Below, one piece after another: positions 8,374-17,439 of a stretch of 38,615 nucleotides of DNA. The notes under the pieces are model-generated. The model searched no databases and was not told where the DNA came from. It worked only from the letters and a program-made list of their open reading frames with translations. The stretch lies in assembly GCA_017403125.1 (NCBI GenBank), contig JAFQOR010000025.1:1-38615 (forward strand), in the 5' to 3' direction. The DNA comes from Alistipes sp. (GTDB lineage Bacteria; Bacteroidota; Bacteroidia; Bacteroidales; Rikenellaceae). Position numbers and translations under genes: made by a program. Within the stretch, counting starts at the first letter, position 1. Each line of letters opens with the position of its first letter.

Positions 8374-8850
8374 ATGAGCAACGAAATTATATACCTTACA
8401 GCAGAAGGTATGAACAAATTGAAGGAGGAACTCAACCACATGCTTTCGGTTGAGCGTCCCGCAGCCGCACAGGCTATCGCCGAGGCACGCGACAAGGGTG
8501 ACCTCTCGGAGAATGCAGAGTACGACGCAGCACGCGAGGCACAGGGGCTGTTGGAGATGCGCATTGCACAGCTCGAACATACGCTCTCAAAGGCTCGCAT
8601 CATCGACGAAACGAAAATCGACACCTCGAAGGTGCAGATTCTCAGCCGTGTAAAGCTCCTAAACCACAACGTAAACCGCGAGGTGGAGTACACCATCGTA
8701 TCCGAGAACGAGGCAAACCTTCGTGAGGGCAAACTCGCCATAGGCACTCCCATCGCCAAGGCATTGCTCGGCAAGAAGGTAGGCGAGATTGTTGAGGTGC
8801 AGGTTCCGGCAGGAGTCCTCAAACTCGAGATTCTGAATATCTCGATTTAA
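8374..8850 (+). CDS. greA: Transcription elongation factor GreA
   Basis: GreA binds in the RNA polymerase secondary channel and stimulates transcript cleavage to rescue backtracked complexes. Starting at 8374 (MSNEIIYLTAEGMNKLKEEL) gives 158 residues, the standard length. An open frame extends upstream to 8326, but it overlaps the promoter region and adds an unrelated hydrophobic stretch. The N-terminal coiled coil carries the conserved acidic tip within ARDKGDLSENAEYDAA. The C-terminal FKBP-like domain ends with GEIVEVQVPAG. queA begins 13 bp after the stop, so the two genes share a transcript. Confidence 0.97.
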   Translation: MSNEIIYLTAEGMNKLKEELNHMLSVERPAAAQAIAEARDKGDLSENAEYDAAREAQGLLEMRIAQLEHTLSKARIIDETKIDTSKVQILSRVKLLNHNVNREVEYTIVSENEANLREGKLAIGTPIAKALLGKKVGEIVEVQVPAGVLKLEILNISI

Positions 8851-8863
8851 GCGTCGAGGCGCA

Positions 8864-10078
8864 ATGGAGCGACACATCGACATAAACGAATACGACTACA
8901 ACCTCGATGATGAGCGTATCGCCAAGTTTCCATTGGCGGAGCGCTCATCATCTAAATTGTTGGTCTATGACAATGGCACAATAAGCGAGAACCACTTTCG
9001 AAATATCGCCGACTATCTACCGCAAGGTGCGATGCTTGTGTTTAACAACACACGCGTGGTACGCGCACGCATCATCATGCATAAGGCATCGGGGGCACGT
9101 ATCGAGGTTTTCTGCCTCGAGCCACACAACCCCGCAGACTATGAGCATGCTTTTGCAATACGTGGCGAGGCAGAGTGGCGTTGCATCGTAGGCAACCTCA
9201 AAAAGTGGAAGGAGGGCGAAGTCGGCATCGACTTCGAGTTAGAGGGTTCAAAACAGACTCTGCGCGCCGAGATTGTGGAGCGTGGCGAACGCAACCACAT
9301 TGTGCGCTTTCGCTGGTCGGCGGAGTGCAGCTTTGGCGAACTCTTGGAGATGTTGGGTCGCATACCCATACCTCCATACCTCAACCGAGATAGCGAGGAG
9401 ATAGACAACACCCGCTATCAAACCGTATATGCCAAGTACGAAGGCTCGGTGGCAGCACCCACGGCAGGTCTGCACTTCACTCCCGACCTTATTGCGGCTA
9501 TGCGCAGTCGTGGCTTCGGCTTCGAAGAGGTTACACTACATGTTGGCGCAGGCACGTTCCTACCCGTAAAGGACGACGATGCTGCTCAACACCCGATGCA
9601 TACCGAGCACTTCACCGTAACCAAAACTACAATCAAAAGGTTGCTCGATAATGCAGATAGGATTGTAGCAGTAGGCACCACGTCGGTACGCACCATGGAG
9701 TCGCTTACGGCACTCGCATGGCGCATACGCCAAGAGGGCAAGCCGCAGTTGGAGCGCACCATAGGTCAGTGGGAGCTATACGATATTCCGGCAGAGTTCA
9801 CAGGATGCGAGGCTCTCGAAACACTACTCAACTACATGGAGTGTAACGCATTGGATAGCTTGAAGGCAGCAACACGCATTATGATAACCCCGTTGGGCTA
9901 CCATTTCCGCATAGTGCGCTACATTGTCACCAACTTCCACCAACCCAAATCGACACTACTGCTGCTCGTTGGAGCCTACGTGGGCAACGATTGGCATAAG
10001 ATTTATGAGTATGCCCTCGGTCACGATTTCCGCTTTTTGAGCTATGGCGACTCGTCGCTATTAAAGGTCGATAGATAG
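8864..10078 (+). CDS. queA: S-adenosylmethionine:tRNA ribosyltransferase-isomerase (QueA family)
   Basis: QueA transfers and isomerises the ribosyl group of SAM onto 7-aminomethyl-7-deazaguanine in tRNA, the penultimate step to queuosine. Conserved stretches are DYNLDDERIAKFPLAER at the N terminus, LVFNNTRVVRARI, GRIPIPPYLNR, APTAGLHFT, and THHVGAGTF-like LHVGAGTFLPVK. The C terminus has TNFHQPKSTLLLLVGA. The 404 residues are longer than the ~350 of E. coli QueA; this longer form seems usual in Bacteroidetes. A second QueA-like protein elsewhere in the genome cannot be excluded. It is translated from the greA transcript and followed by a strong terminator. Confidence 0.93.
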   Translation: MERHIDINEYDYNLDDERIAKFPLAERSSSKLLVYDNGTISENHFRNIADYLPQGAMLVFNNTRVVRARIIMHKASGARIEVFCLEPHNPADYEHAFAIRGEAEWRCIVGNLKKWKEGEVGIDFELEGSKQTLRAEIVERGERNHIVRFRWSAECSFGELLEMLGRIPIPPYLNRDSEEIDNTRYQTVYAKYEGSVAAPTAGLHFTPDLIAAMRSRGFGFEEVTLHVGAGTFLPVKDDDAAQHPMHTEHFTVTKTTIKRLLDNADRIVAVGTTSVRTMESLTALAWRIRQEGKPQLERTIGQWELYDIPAEFTGCEALETLLNYMECNALDSLKAATRIMITPLGYHFRIVRYIVTNFHQPKSTLLLLVGAYVGNDWHKIYEYALGHDFRFLSYGDSSLLKVDR

Positions 10079-10110
10079 CCGAAAACTACTAATCAAAATA
10101 TAGACATCCG

Positions 10111-10143
10111 AAAAATCGCATTAGATGATAGTGCGATTTTTTT
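10111..10143 (+). terminator. Intrinsic terminator of greA-queA
   Basis: AAAAATCGCA (10111-10120) pairs with TGCGATTTTT (10132-10141), and more T residues follow. It is 33 bp past the queA stop. Confidence 0.85.
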
Positions 10144-10177
10144 AATTTTTTTATTATTTAAGTCTGTATTTTTTTCG

Positions 10178-10185
10178 TATATTTG
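10178..10185 (+). promoter_or_regulatory. -7 element TATATTTG for the aldolase gene
   Basis: TATATTTG fits TAnnTTTG and lies 63 bp before the ATG. The upstream region is T-rich but has no clear TTTG at the right distance. Confidence 0.6.
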
Positions 10186-10248
10186 TGCAGTATTTGTAAT
10201 ACACGAAGAGTAAGAAAATTTTCTAACAACTAAATACACTTTTGTAAT

Positions 10249-11247
10249 ATGGTAAATTACAAGGATTTAGGTCTTGTGAACACACGTGAGATGTTCCGCA
10301 AGGCGGTTGATGGCGGTTACGCAATTCCCGCATTCAACTTCAATAACATGGAGCAGTTGCAGGCTATAATCATGGCTGCGGCAGAGACAAAGTCGCCCGT
10401 AATCTTGCAGGTATCGAAGGGTGCTCGTCAGTACGCTAACCAGACGCTGTTGCGCTATATGGCCGAGGGCGCTGTTGAGTATGCAAAGGAGCTTGGCTGG
10501 GAGAATCCCCAGATTGTTCTTCACCTCGATCACGGCGATAGCTTCGAGACATGCAAGAGCTGTATCGACATGGGCTTCTCGTCGGTAATGATCGACGGTT
10601 CGCACCTCCCCTACGAGGAGAACGTAGCCCTTACAAAGCGCGTGGTGGAGTATGCACACCAGTTTGATGTTACGGTTGAGGGTGAGCTCGGCGTTTTGGC
10701 AGGCGTAGAGGACGAGGTATCGGCAGAGGAGAGCCACTACACCAAGCCCGAGGAGGTTGTAGATTTCGTTACCAAGACCGGTTGCGACTCGTTGGCAATC
10801 TCTATCGGCACGTCGCATGGTGCCTTCAAGTTCACTCCCGAGCAGTGCACACTCGATCCCCAGACGGGACGTCTTGTACCCCCTCCCTTGGCATTCGACG
10901 TGTTGGCAGCTATCGAGCAGCAGCTTCCAGGCTTCCCCATCGTATTGCACGGCTCTTCATCTGTTCCGCAGGACGAGGTTGATACAATCAACAAGTATGG
11001 TGGCGCATTGAAGGCTGCCGTAGGCATCCCCGAGGAGCAGTTGCGCAAGGCTGCAAAGAGCGCTGTTTGCAAGATTAACATCGACTCTGACTCACGCTTG
11101 GCAATGACAGCTGCCGTACGTGAGGTATTTGCACAGAAGCCCGCAGAGTTCGACCCCCGCAAGTACCTGGGTCCCGCTCGCGACAACATGAAGAAGCTCT
11201 ACATCCACAAGATTAAGGAGGTTCTCGGCTCGGACAATAAGGCTTAA
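10249..11247 (+). CDS. fba: Class II fructose-1,6-bisphosphate aldolase
   Basis: This cytoplasmic zinc enzyme reversibly splits fructose-1,6-bisphosphate into dihydroxyacetone phosphate and glyceraldehyde-3-phosphate in glycolysis and gluconeogenesis. The 332 residues include the zinc and catalytic segment IVLHLDHGD (89-97), VEGELG (143-148), the phosphate-binding GTSHGAFKF segment, LHGSSSVP, and NIDSDSR near the C terminus. These are class II hallmarks; no class I Schiff-base lysine motif is seen. It is monocistronic, with its own promoter and a very strong bidirectional terminator. High expression is suggested by the long perfect terminator stem. Confidence 0.96.
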   Translation: MVNYKDLGLVNTREMFRKAVDGGYAIPAFNFNNMEQLQAIIMAAAETKSPVILQVSKGARQYANQTLLRYMAEGAVEYAKELGWENPQIVLHLDHGDSFETCKSCIDMGFSSVMIDGSHLPYEENVALTKRVVEYAHQFDVTVEGELGVLAGVEDEVSAEESHYTKPEEVVDFVTKTGCDSLAISIGTSHGAFKFTPEQCTLDPQTGRLVPPPLAFDVLAAIEQQLPGFPIVLHGSSSVPQDEVDTINKYGGALKAAVGIPEEQLRKAAKSAVCKINIDSDSRLAMTAAVREVFAQKPAEFDPRKYLGPARDNMKKLYIHKIKEVLGSDNKA

Positions 11248-11264
11248 CCGTTCGAAGCCAAACA

Positions 11265-11307
11265 AAACGAGGTGCGAAGGTCATGTTTGAACCTTCGCAC
11301 CTCGTTT
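11265..11307. terminator. Bidirectional terminator between fba and ferritin
   Basis: A perfect 17-bp stem pairs 11265-11281 with 11291-11307 around a 9-nt loop, with A on one side and T on the other. It lies between two convergent genes and can serve both. Confidence 0.9.
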
Positions 11308-11329
11308 ATTGAATTATAACTCTTGTTGT

Positions 11330-11851
11330 TTACTCCGCAGCGGTCAATAGCGCGGGTGCTGTATAGGTACGAGCAGCAAGCTCCTTGTCGAGCATATACA
11401 TGCCATACTTGTTGCACTCTACTGCTTCGCATGCCGTAATCATTTCGCGTACACCCTCCTCCTCTTCGATCTGCTCATCTACGAACCATACAAGGCGATT
11501 GATTGATGCAAAGTCATGATCCTCTCGGGCAATGCTCATCAGGTTATCAATCATAGCCGTAACCTTTTTCTCGTGCTCTAACGTATAGCGGAACATAGCC
11601 TCGACCGACTCCCACGACTGTGGAACCTCGGCAATAGGACGCAACTCAACCTTCGACTCACGCGAGTTGAGATAGTTCATAAAGATACGTGCATGGTCCT
11701 GCTCCTCGCGGAACTGAACAAAGAACCAATTGGCAACACCCTTATAACCCTTTGCCTCGGCATCCATAGACATCGAGAGATAGAGATATGCAGACCATAG
11801 CTCGGCATTGATCTGGGCGTTAATAGCTTCGTGAAGTTGTTTGCTAATCAT
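11330..11851 (-). CDS. ftn: Ferritin (non-heme iron storage protein)
   Basis: This 173-residue ferritin oxidises Fe2+ and stores it as a mineral inside a 24-subunit cytoplasmic shell. Ferroxidase-centre residues are recognisable: E17 in INAELWSAYLYLS, E50 and H53 in FREEQDHARIF, then a glutamate in YTLEHEKKV and the acidic DEQIEEEEG stretch. It lacks a heme-binding bacterioferritin methionine pattern and matches the FtnA type. It is monocistronic, with an excellent promoter upstream and a shared terminator downstream. With the catalase in this window it contributes to iron and oxidative-stress protection. Confidence 0.95.
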   Translation of the reverse strand: MISKQLHEAINAQINAELWSAYLYLSMSMDAEAKGYKGVANWFFVQFREEQDHARIFMNYLNSRESKVELRPIAEVPQSWESVEAMFRYTLEHEKKVTAMIDNLMSIAREDHDFASINRLVWFVDEQIEEEEGVREMITACEAVECNKYGMYMLDKELAARTYTAPALLTAAE

Positions 11852-11884
11852 AGTCGTAATCTTTTAGTGTTTTTATTGGTATTG

Positions 11885-11916
11885 CAAATATAGGACTAAA
11901 TCATGAAAAAATCAAA
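11885..11916 (-). promoter_or_regulatory. Promoter of the ferritin gene
   Basis: The reverse strand has TTTG (11916-11913), a 20-bp spacer and TATATTTG (11892-11885), an essentially ideal Bacteroidetes promoter 33 bp from the ATG. Confidence 0.85.
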
Positions 11917-12046
11917 TCATAGTTATTGATGCTACAATAAGTATATCCTATATCGCACATCAGCGCAACCACTTTTCTCGACTCACGCCACAATAGAGCC
12001 GATGTAGGCACCGTTTATGTATTAACAACACAAACAAACAAGAACC

Positions 12047-12742
12047 ATGAAACGACTACTTTTAATTGCAGTGGCAATGTTTGCCGCAAGCACTATCTCG
12101 GCGCAACAAACATCAAGCAAAAACCTCATACATGTGTATGGATATGCCGAACGCGAGGTTACGCCCAACGAATTTACACTCTCCATATCGATTGCCGAAC
12201 GCGACTCAAAGGGGAAGATATCGGTTGCGGAGCAGGAGCGCGCCATGATAGAGGCTCTACGCCATGCCAACATCGACGTCGAAACGCAACTGCGCTTGGC
12301 AGATAGCGCAAGTAGCTACTTTAAGCGTGGCATATCGCTCACAACGACCAACTATGAGTTGAAGCTGAACTCCTCGGACGAGCTTATGACGGCTATGCGC
12401 GCCCTCGACCCCCTCGCCCTATCGAGTGTCGAGCTGACAAGGATTGCTAACAGCAACATAGAGGAGATATATGCCGAGATGCGTCGAGAGGCGATTGTCG
12501 ATGCTCGCACAAAAGCAAATGAGTTAGCATCGGCCATAGACCAAAAGATTGGCTCCTGCACAGCCATAAACGACTACAATAGCGGTAACGACATCGTGTT
12601 CCGCGACCACGTAAGCATGAAAGCCCGTGCTATTGAAAATCGTTTTGTAGAGGAAGCAGCAGCATACGATGCGCCGGTATTGGAGTTTCAAAGCAGCAAG
12701 ATTACATACTCCGTACAGGCATCATTCCTACTACTGCCGTAG
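12047..12742 (+). CDS. SIMPL (DUF541) domain exported protein
   Basis: This 231-residue protein has a signal peptide (MKRLLLIAVAMFAASTISAQ) with probable cleavage after SAQ, so it is periplasmic. The rest matches the SIMPL/DUF541 family: VYGYAEREVTPNEFTLSISI is the typical N-terminal strand, and an R/K-rich helix with ARTKANELASAI occurs near residues 155-166. Members resemble E. coli YggE and form oligomeric rings; their role is unclear, though some are linked to oxidative stress. It stands alone and converges on yifB with a 12-bp gap. No clear promoter could be found in the 195 bp upstream. Confidence 0.85.
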   Translation: MKRLLLIAVAMFAASTISAQQTSSKNLIHVYGYAEREVTPNEFTLSISIAERDSKGKISVAEQERAMIEALRHANIDVETQLRLADSASSYFKRGISLTTTNYELKLNSSDELMTAMRALDPLALSSVELTRIANSNIEEIYAEMRREAIVDARTKANELASAIDQKIGSCTAINDYNSGNDIVFRDHVSMKARAIENRFVEEAAAYDAPVLEFQSSKITYSVQASFLLLP

Positions 12743-12754
12743 TTTCACCAAGGG

Positions 12755-14296
12755 CTAACGACCCCAATTCTCACGGTCCAGAGAGCGATAGCCGATAGCC
12801 TCGGAGATATCCATAGGCTCGACATCCGAACGCCCTGCAAGATCGGCAATGGTGCGTGCCACCTTGATGATACGATCGTAGGCACGCGCCGAGAGGTTGA
12901 GTGACGCCATGGCGCGCTCCAACATCGAGGAGCACTCCTTGCTCAACGGCACAAACCTACGAAGCATCGCGCTATTCATCATGGCGTTGCAGTGGATATC
13001 AAGTCCCTCGAAACGACGACGCTGTATCTCGCGCGCTGCAACAACACGACGACGTATATCGGCGCTTCGCTCTGCATGACCATCACTCGACATCTCCGCG
13101 ACGCCCACGGGCGTCACCTCAATATGTAGGTCAATGCGATCCATCAAAGGTCCGGAGATATGCGCCATATAGCGGTGTACGGCCGCCGCAGAACATGTGC
13201 ACTCCTTTGTAGGATGGTTGTAATAGCCACATGGGCATGGATTCATCGATGCTACGAGTATGAAGTTTGCTGGATAATCTACCGAATACTTCGCACGCGA
13301 AATGGTGATATGCCTATCCTCCAATGGCTGGCGTAGGACCTCCAACACACTACGTCCAAATTCGGGCATCTCGTCGAGAAAGAGAACACCATTGTTCGCC
13401 AACGACACCTCCCCGGGCTGCGGCGACTGTCCACCGCCTATAAGCGCCACCTGCGACGTAAGGTGGTGAGGCGCACGGAATGGACGTTGAAGCATAAGCC
13501 CGCGATGTGAACCTATCTTACCCGCTACGGAGTGTATCTTTGTGGTTTCGAGAGCTTCGTCGAGGGTCATGGGAGGCATTATCGATGGCATACGACGCGC
13601 AAGCATCGTCTTACCCGAACCCGGGGCTCCAACCATTATGACATTGTGCCCTCCGGCAGCAGCAATCTCCAACGCGCGCTTGACATAGTCCTGACCCTTG
13701 ACATCGGCAAAGTCATCGGCATACTCTCTATCGGCGGCATGAGCCTCGTCATCGCTCAAAACATGTGGCGCAACGATGTAATCTCTGCGACCTGCAAGAA
13801 TCTCGCATAGCTCGACAAGTGAGCCTACTCCCACAACCTCTACCCCATCGACAACAGCACCCTCCGAGACATTATCCACTGGGAGGAACACGCGCTTTAT
13901 ACCGCTCTCGCGAGCATTCGCCACGAGGGGTAGGACACCCTTTACGGGACGTAACGAGCCATTTAACGACAGCTCGCCAATAAACATCGAGTCTTGGAGC
14001 ATGGACGTAGCAATCTGCTCCGTGGCAACAAGAATACCCACGGCGATAGGCAAGTCGTAGAGCGACCCCTCTTTGCGCAAATCGGCAGGTGCAAGATTTA
14101 CGACAATCTTCTTGGCATTCATCTTATACCCCGAATTTTCGAAGGCAGAGCGTATGCGTTGCTCGCTCTCTTTGATGGTATTGTCGGGCAGACCCACCAG
14201 ATAGAGACCTATACCTCCACCGGCAACATTCACCTCAACACACACATCAACAGCCTCGATACCCGATAAAGCACCAGTATTTACCCTTACAAACAT
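12755..14296 (-). CDS. YifB/ComM-family AAA+ ATPase (Mg-chelatase-like)
   Basis: This 513-residue protein has the ComM architecture. An N-terminal ChlI-like domain (about 1-170) is followed by the AAA+ core with Walker A GAPGSGKT (223-230) and Walker B VLFLDE (304-309). A C-terminal Mg-chelatase-type domain completes it. A probable zinc site is formed by C354, C356, C366 and C368. In naturally competent bacteria ComM is a hexameric branch-migration helicase acting during chromosomal integration of transformed DNA. Its role in Bacteroidales is not established. The gene lies 69 bp downstream of dnaB on the same strand and may share its transcript. Confidence 0.92.
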   Translation of the reverse strand: MFVRVNTGALSGIEAVDVCVEVNVAGGGIGLYLVGLPDNTIKESEQRIRSAFENSGYKMNAKKIVVNLAPADLRKEGSLYDLPIAVGILVATEQIATSMLQDSMFIGELSLNGSLRPVKGVLPLVANARESGIKRVFLPVDNVSEGAVVDGVEVVGVGSLVELCEILAGRRDYIVAPHVLSDDEAHAADREYADDFADVKGQDYVKRALEIAAAGGHNVIMVGAPGSGKTMLARRMPSIMPPMTLDEALETTKIHSVAGKIGSHRGLMLQRPFRAPHHLTSQVALIGGGQSPQPGEVSLANNGVLFLDEMPEFGRSVLEVLRQPLEDRHITISRAKYSVDYPANFILVASMNPCPCGYYNHPTKECTCSAAAVHRYMAHISGPLMDRIDLHIEVTPVGVAEMSSDGHAERSADIRRRVVAAREIQRRRFEGLDIHCNAMMNSAMLRRFVPLSKECSSMLERAMASLNLSARAYDRIIKVARTIADLAGRSDVEPMDISEAIGYRSLDRENWGR

Positions 14297-14365
14297 AACT
14301 CCGAATAATCCTAAAAACCTGATTCGCGCACTGAACTCCTATACTCTAACGTCAAACGCTCCACC

Positions 14366-15928
14366 CTATCTTCTATCCAGCGGCGAGGGTCCTATATCGA
14401 ACGAGGTATCGGCACCCATCATGCCACCCGTAAAGCCACCTGCCATGCCGCCCGAAACATAGTCCTCGTACCCATCGTCGAAGGGATTGGGACCCGCCTG
14501 CGATGCAGTGACAACATTGGCAACAGAGCTATCGGCATCGGCAAACTTCGCCTGATCTTTGATAAAGCGCAAAGGCACATCCGTAACCTCTCCATTACGA
14601 TGCTTGGCAATGATAATCTCCGCCATACCGGCTGTGGACATGCCATTCTCGTCGCTGAGTAGTCCATAATACTCGGGGCGATGGATAAACGCCACAACGT
14701 CGGCATCCTGCTCGATAGCTCCCGACTCACGAAGGTCCGAGAGCTGCGGGCGCTTCGAACCACCACGATTCTCGACATTACGGCTGAGCTGCGATAGAGC
14801 TATAATAGGCACATTCAACTCCTTGGCAATAGCTTTAAGCGTACGCGATATGAGCGACACCTCCTGCTCACGATTACCTCGCGTCTCGGCCGTAGCAGCG
14901 GTCATAAGCTGCAAATAGTCGATGATGATGATTGCCACATCGTGCTGCGTCTTCAAACGGCGAGCCTTCGAGCGGAACTCGAATACCGAAAGAGCGGGCG
15001 TATCGTCGATATAGAGTGGTGCACGACCCAGACTCACGGTGCTGGATTCGAGATGCTTCCACTGCTCGGGAGAGAGATTTCCCGTACGCAAATCCTTGGA
15101 ATTGAGCTGTGTTTCGGCAACAATAAGGCGATTCATAAGCTGCACCGACGACATCTCCAACGAGAAGAATGCCACAGGCGTCTTGAACTCCACAGCCATG
15201 TTGCGGGCCATGGTAAGCACGAATGCCGTCTTACCCATCGAGGGTCGCGCCGCTATGATGATTAGGTCCGAGGGCTGCCAACCGAGTGTCACGCTGTCGA
15301 TATCGGTAAATCCCGAACGCACACCATTATACTCACCTTTGGTCTTTGCCGCCTCCTCAATTTGAAGCAACGCCTTGCGCAATACGTCCGAAGCGGACAT
15401 TACCGAGCGCTTGACATTTCCGTCCGACACGCGAAAGACCTCACGTTCGGCAAAACCTATAAGCTCCGTAACATCCACCTCATCGTCATAGGAGCGGCGC
15501 TGAATCTCCGTAGCCGAGCGTATCAACTCGCGCTGCACATACTTCTGCGCAATAATCTTGGCATGAAACTCGATATGCGCTGCCGAAGCTACACGCTGCG
15601 TAAGTTGAGCGAGGTAGCTCGCTCCGCCAATCTGCGTAAGCTGCTTCTGCGCTTTCAGCTTCTCGGTGACGGTATAGAGGTCTATCGCCTTCAAATCCTG
15701 CGACAACTCCTGAATAGCCTTAAATATCAAGCGGTGCTCCTCGGTGTAGAAGGTCTCGACCTTGATATACTCCTGCACCTCGATGATGGCATCGCGTTCG
15801 AGCATCAATGCTCCCAATACGGCCTGCTCCAACTCAACGGCCTGTGGAGGTGCAATGCCGTTCAAATCAGCGATTTGCACAAATTCCTCGCTATTATGTT
15901 TCGACGCTTTATTATGCTGTTTTGCCAT
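14366..15928 (-). CDS. dnaB: Replicative DNA helicase DnaB
   Basis: DnaB is the hexameric helicase that unwinds DNA at the replication fork. The 520 residues contain the N-terminal DnaB domain (APPQAVELEQAVLGALM near 26-42) that binds primase. The RecA-like motor has Walker A ARPSMGKT (227-234), FSLEMS, the Walker B IIIIDYLQLM, and LSRNVENRGGSKRPQLSDLR. The glycine-rich C-terminal tail with repeated GGM-like residues is lineage-specific. No intein is present. A TACATTTG promoter lies just upstream. Confidence 0.97.
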   Translation of the reverse strand: MAKQHNKASKHNSEEFVQIADLNGIAPPQAVELEQAVLGALMLERDAIIEVQEYIKVETFYTEEHRLIFKAIQELSQDLKAIDLYTVTEKLKAQKQLTQIGGASYLAQLTQRVASAAHIEFHAKIIAQKYVQRELIRSATEIQRRSYDDEVDVTELIGFAEREVFRVSDGNVKRSVMSASDVLRKALLQIEEAAKTKGEYNGVRSGFTDIDSVTLGWQPSDLIIIAARPSMGKTAFVLTMARNMAVEFKTPVAFFSLEMSSVQLMNRLIVAETQLNSKDLRTGNLSPEQWKHLESSTVSLGRAPLYIDDTPALSVFEFRSKARRLKTQHDVAIIIIDYLQLMTAATAETRGNREQEVSLISRTLKAIAKELNVPIIALSQLSRNVENRGGSKRPQLSDLRESGAIEQDADVVAFIHRPEYYGLLSDENGMSTAGMAEIIIAKHRNGEVTDVPLRFIKDQAKFADADSSVANVVTASQAGPNPFDDGYEDYVSGGMAGGFTGGMMGADTSFDIGPSPLDRR

Positions 15929-15950
15929 AGTGTTACGATTTTAACATCCG

Positions 15951-15983
15951 CAAATGTAGCTATTTTACCACGAACCACAGCAA
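15951..15983 (-). promoter_or_regulatory. Promoter of dnaB
   Basis: The reverse strand has TTG (15983-15981), a 22-bp spacer and TACATTTG (15958-15951), 22 bp from the start codon. The spacer is slightly long. Confidence 0.6.
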
Positions 15984-16094
15984 TATGCAACGAGTAAGTT
16001 ATCAATTATTTATTACGTGGTTATAAACATACGCTTGTTGATAAGTAATAACAGCTTTTTAGCTACCGGCAACAGCATCTTCACATATTTTTTG

Positions 16095-16102
16095 TATATT
16101 TG
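16095..16102 (+). promoter_or_regulatory. -7 element TATATTTG for the permease-ubiE group
   Basis: TATATTTG lies 69 bp before the GTG start. A 6-bp hairpin, CTACCC-loop-GGGTAG at 16125-16142, sits in the predicted leader. The -33 element is not evident. Confidence 0.55.
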
Positions 16103-16171
16103 CAGATTGGAGTATTATCGCTCACTACCCCATGAAGGGTAGGGCGACCTTCTCCACTCGATTTTTGTGCA

Positions 16172-17416
16172 GTGAGAGTAGAGTTTAACATAGCACATCG
16201 CCTCTCGAAGCGACACAATGGCGTTCGCGCAGGCATCATGGAGCGCGTGGCAGTTGTTGCCACGGCGGTGAGCCTTGCCGTAATCGTTGTGACGCTATCG
16301 GTTGTCATAGGCTTCAAGCAGGATCTCAACGAGATGCTGTCGGGAGCCACATCCGACGTTGTTGTCACCTCACCCCAGAGTCGCGGAACTCTATCGAGTG
16401 TGGGCATCGAGCGCAACGAAGAGTTGGAGAGCATCTTCGACCACGACCACGACATCGAGCGTTTCACAGCATACACAGCAAAAGAGGGCGTCTTGAAGAG
16501 CGACGACAATATTGTTGGCGTTGTACTAAAAGGCATCGACACGCTCTACAACACCCATTTCTTCGAGCAGCACCTCACCGAAGGCGTAATGCCTCGCATA
16601 GGCAACGAACCCCGCTCCAAAGATATTGTGATGTCACGAAGCGTGGCAGATAGAATGTCCCTAACGGTTGGCGACCGTGTGGAGATGATATTTGTCGATG
16701 AAAACTCCGAGATTCTACGCGACCGCTTTGCCCTCACCGGCATCTTCGAAACGGGCGTGGACGTCATCGACATGAGCATAGTGCTCACCGACATGCGTAA
16801 TGTTGCACGTCTCTACGACGGCGACCCGACAATCGTTACGGGGTATGAGTTATGGCTATCCGAGGGAGCCGACACCGCGAAGGTTGCAGCGCGACTCAAC
16901 GACAACTTCGACGAACTATTTTTCGACACGGGAATAAACGCCGAGGCATTCACCCTACAACAGATATTTCCCGATATCTATGGGTGGTTAGCTACGCACG
17001 ACCTGAACGCCCTTGTTGTGGTTGTGATAATGACCATCGTAGCCCTACTTAACATCATAACATCGCTGCTTATCATCGTGTTGGAGCAGCGTCGTACGAT
17101 AGGCATACTCCGCTCGATGGGCGCAACACGAGGCATGGTCATGCGCCTCTTCATCTTCCGTGCACTCTTCATCATCCTGCGCGGTGTAACTTGGGGCTCG
17201 GTTATTGGCATAGCAATATGCGTTACACAGCATCTGTGTGGCATCATACCCCTGCCGGCAGATGGCTACATGCTCACAGTAGTGCCCACAGCACTGTGTT
17301 GGGATTGGTGGTTGGCAACGGTGGCAATAACATCGCTCGTGTGCTTGGCATTCATGGTACTGCCGGCGTTGCTAACGACAAAGATAACCCCAGCCGAAGC
17401 GATAAAATTTGATTAA
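16172..17416 (+). CDS. ABC transporter permease, LolC/LolE-type (FtsX-like)
   Basis: This 414-residue inner-membrane permease starts at a GTG that gives MRVEFNIAHRLSKR, a typical Bacteroidales LolE-like N terminus. A first membrane helix lies near residues 28-48. A large periplasmic MacB-PCD-type domain follows, then three more helices near 275-300, 320-345 and 370-395, the last group being the FtsX domain. LolCDE extracts lipoproteins from the inner membrane for outer-membrane delivery, but Bacteroidetes have many paralogues of this type. No ATPase is encoded beside it, so its LolD-like partner must be elsewhere. It precedes ubiE by 23 bp. Confidence 0.85.
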   Translation: MRVEFNIAHRLSKRHNGVRAGIMERVAVVATAVSLAVIVVTLSVVIGFKQDLNEMLSGATSDVVVTSPQSRGTLSSVGIERNEELESIFDHDHDIERFTAYTAKEGVLKSDDNIVGVVLKGIDTLYNTHFFEQHLTEGVMPRIGNEPRSKDIVMSRSVADRMSLTVGDRVEMIFVDENSEILRDRFALTGIFETGVDVIDMSIVLTDMRNVARLYDGDPTIVTGYELWLSEGADTAKVAARLNDNFDELFFDTGINAEAFTLQQIFPDIYGWLATHDLNALVVVVIMTIVALLNIITSLLIIVLEQRRTIGILRSMGATRGMVMRLFIFRALFIILRGVTWGSVIGIAICVTQHLCGIIPLPADGYMLTVVPTALCWDWWLATVAITSLVCLAFMVLPALLTTKITPAEAIKFD

Positions 17417-17439
17417 AACACATAAAAGAGTTAAGGCAG

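Noticed and set aside
15362-15997. Rightward 211-residue open frame
   Set aside because: Antisense to dnaB and crosses its promoter.
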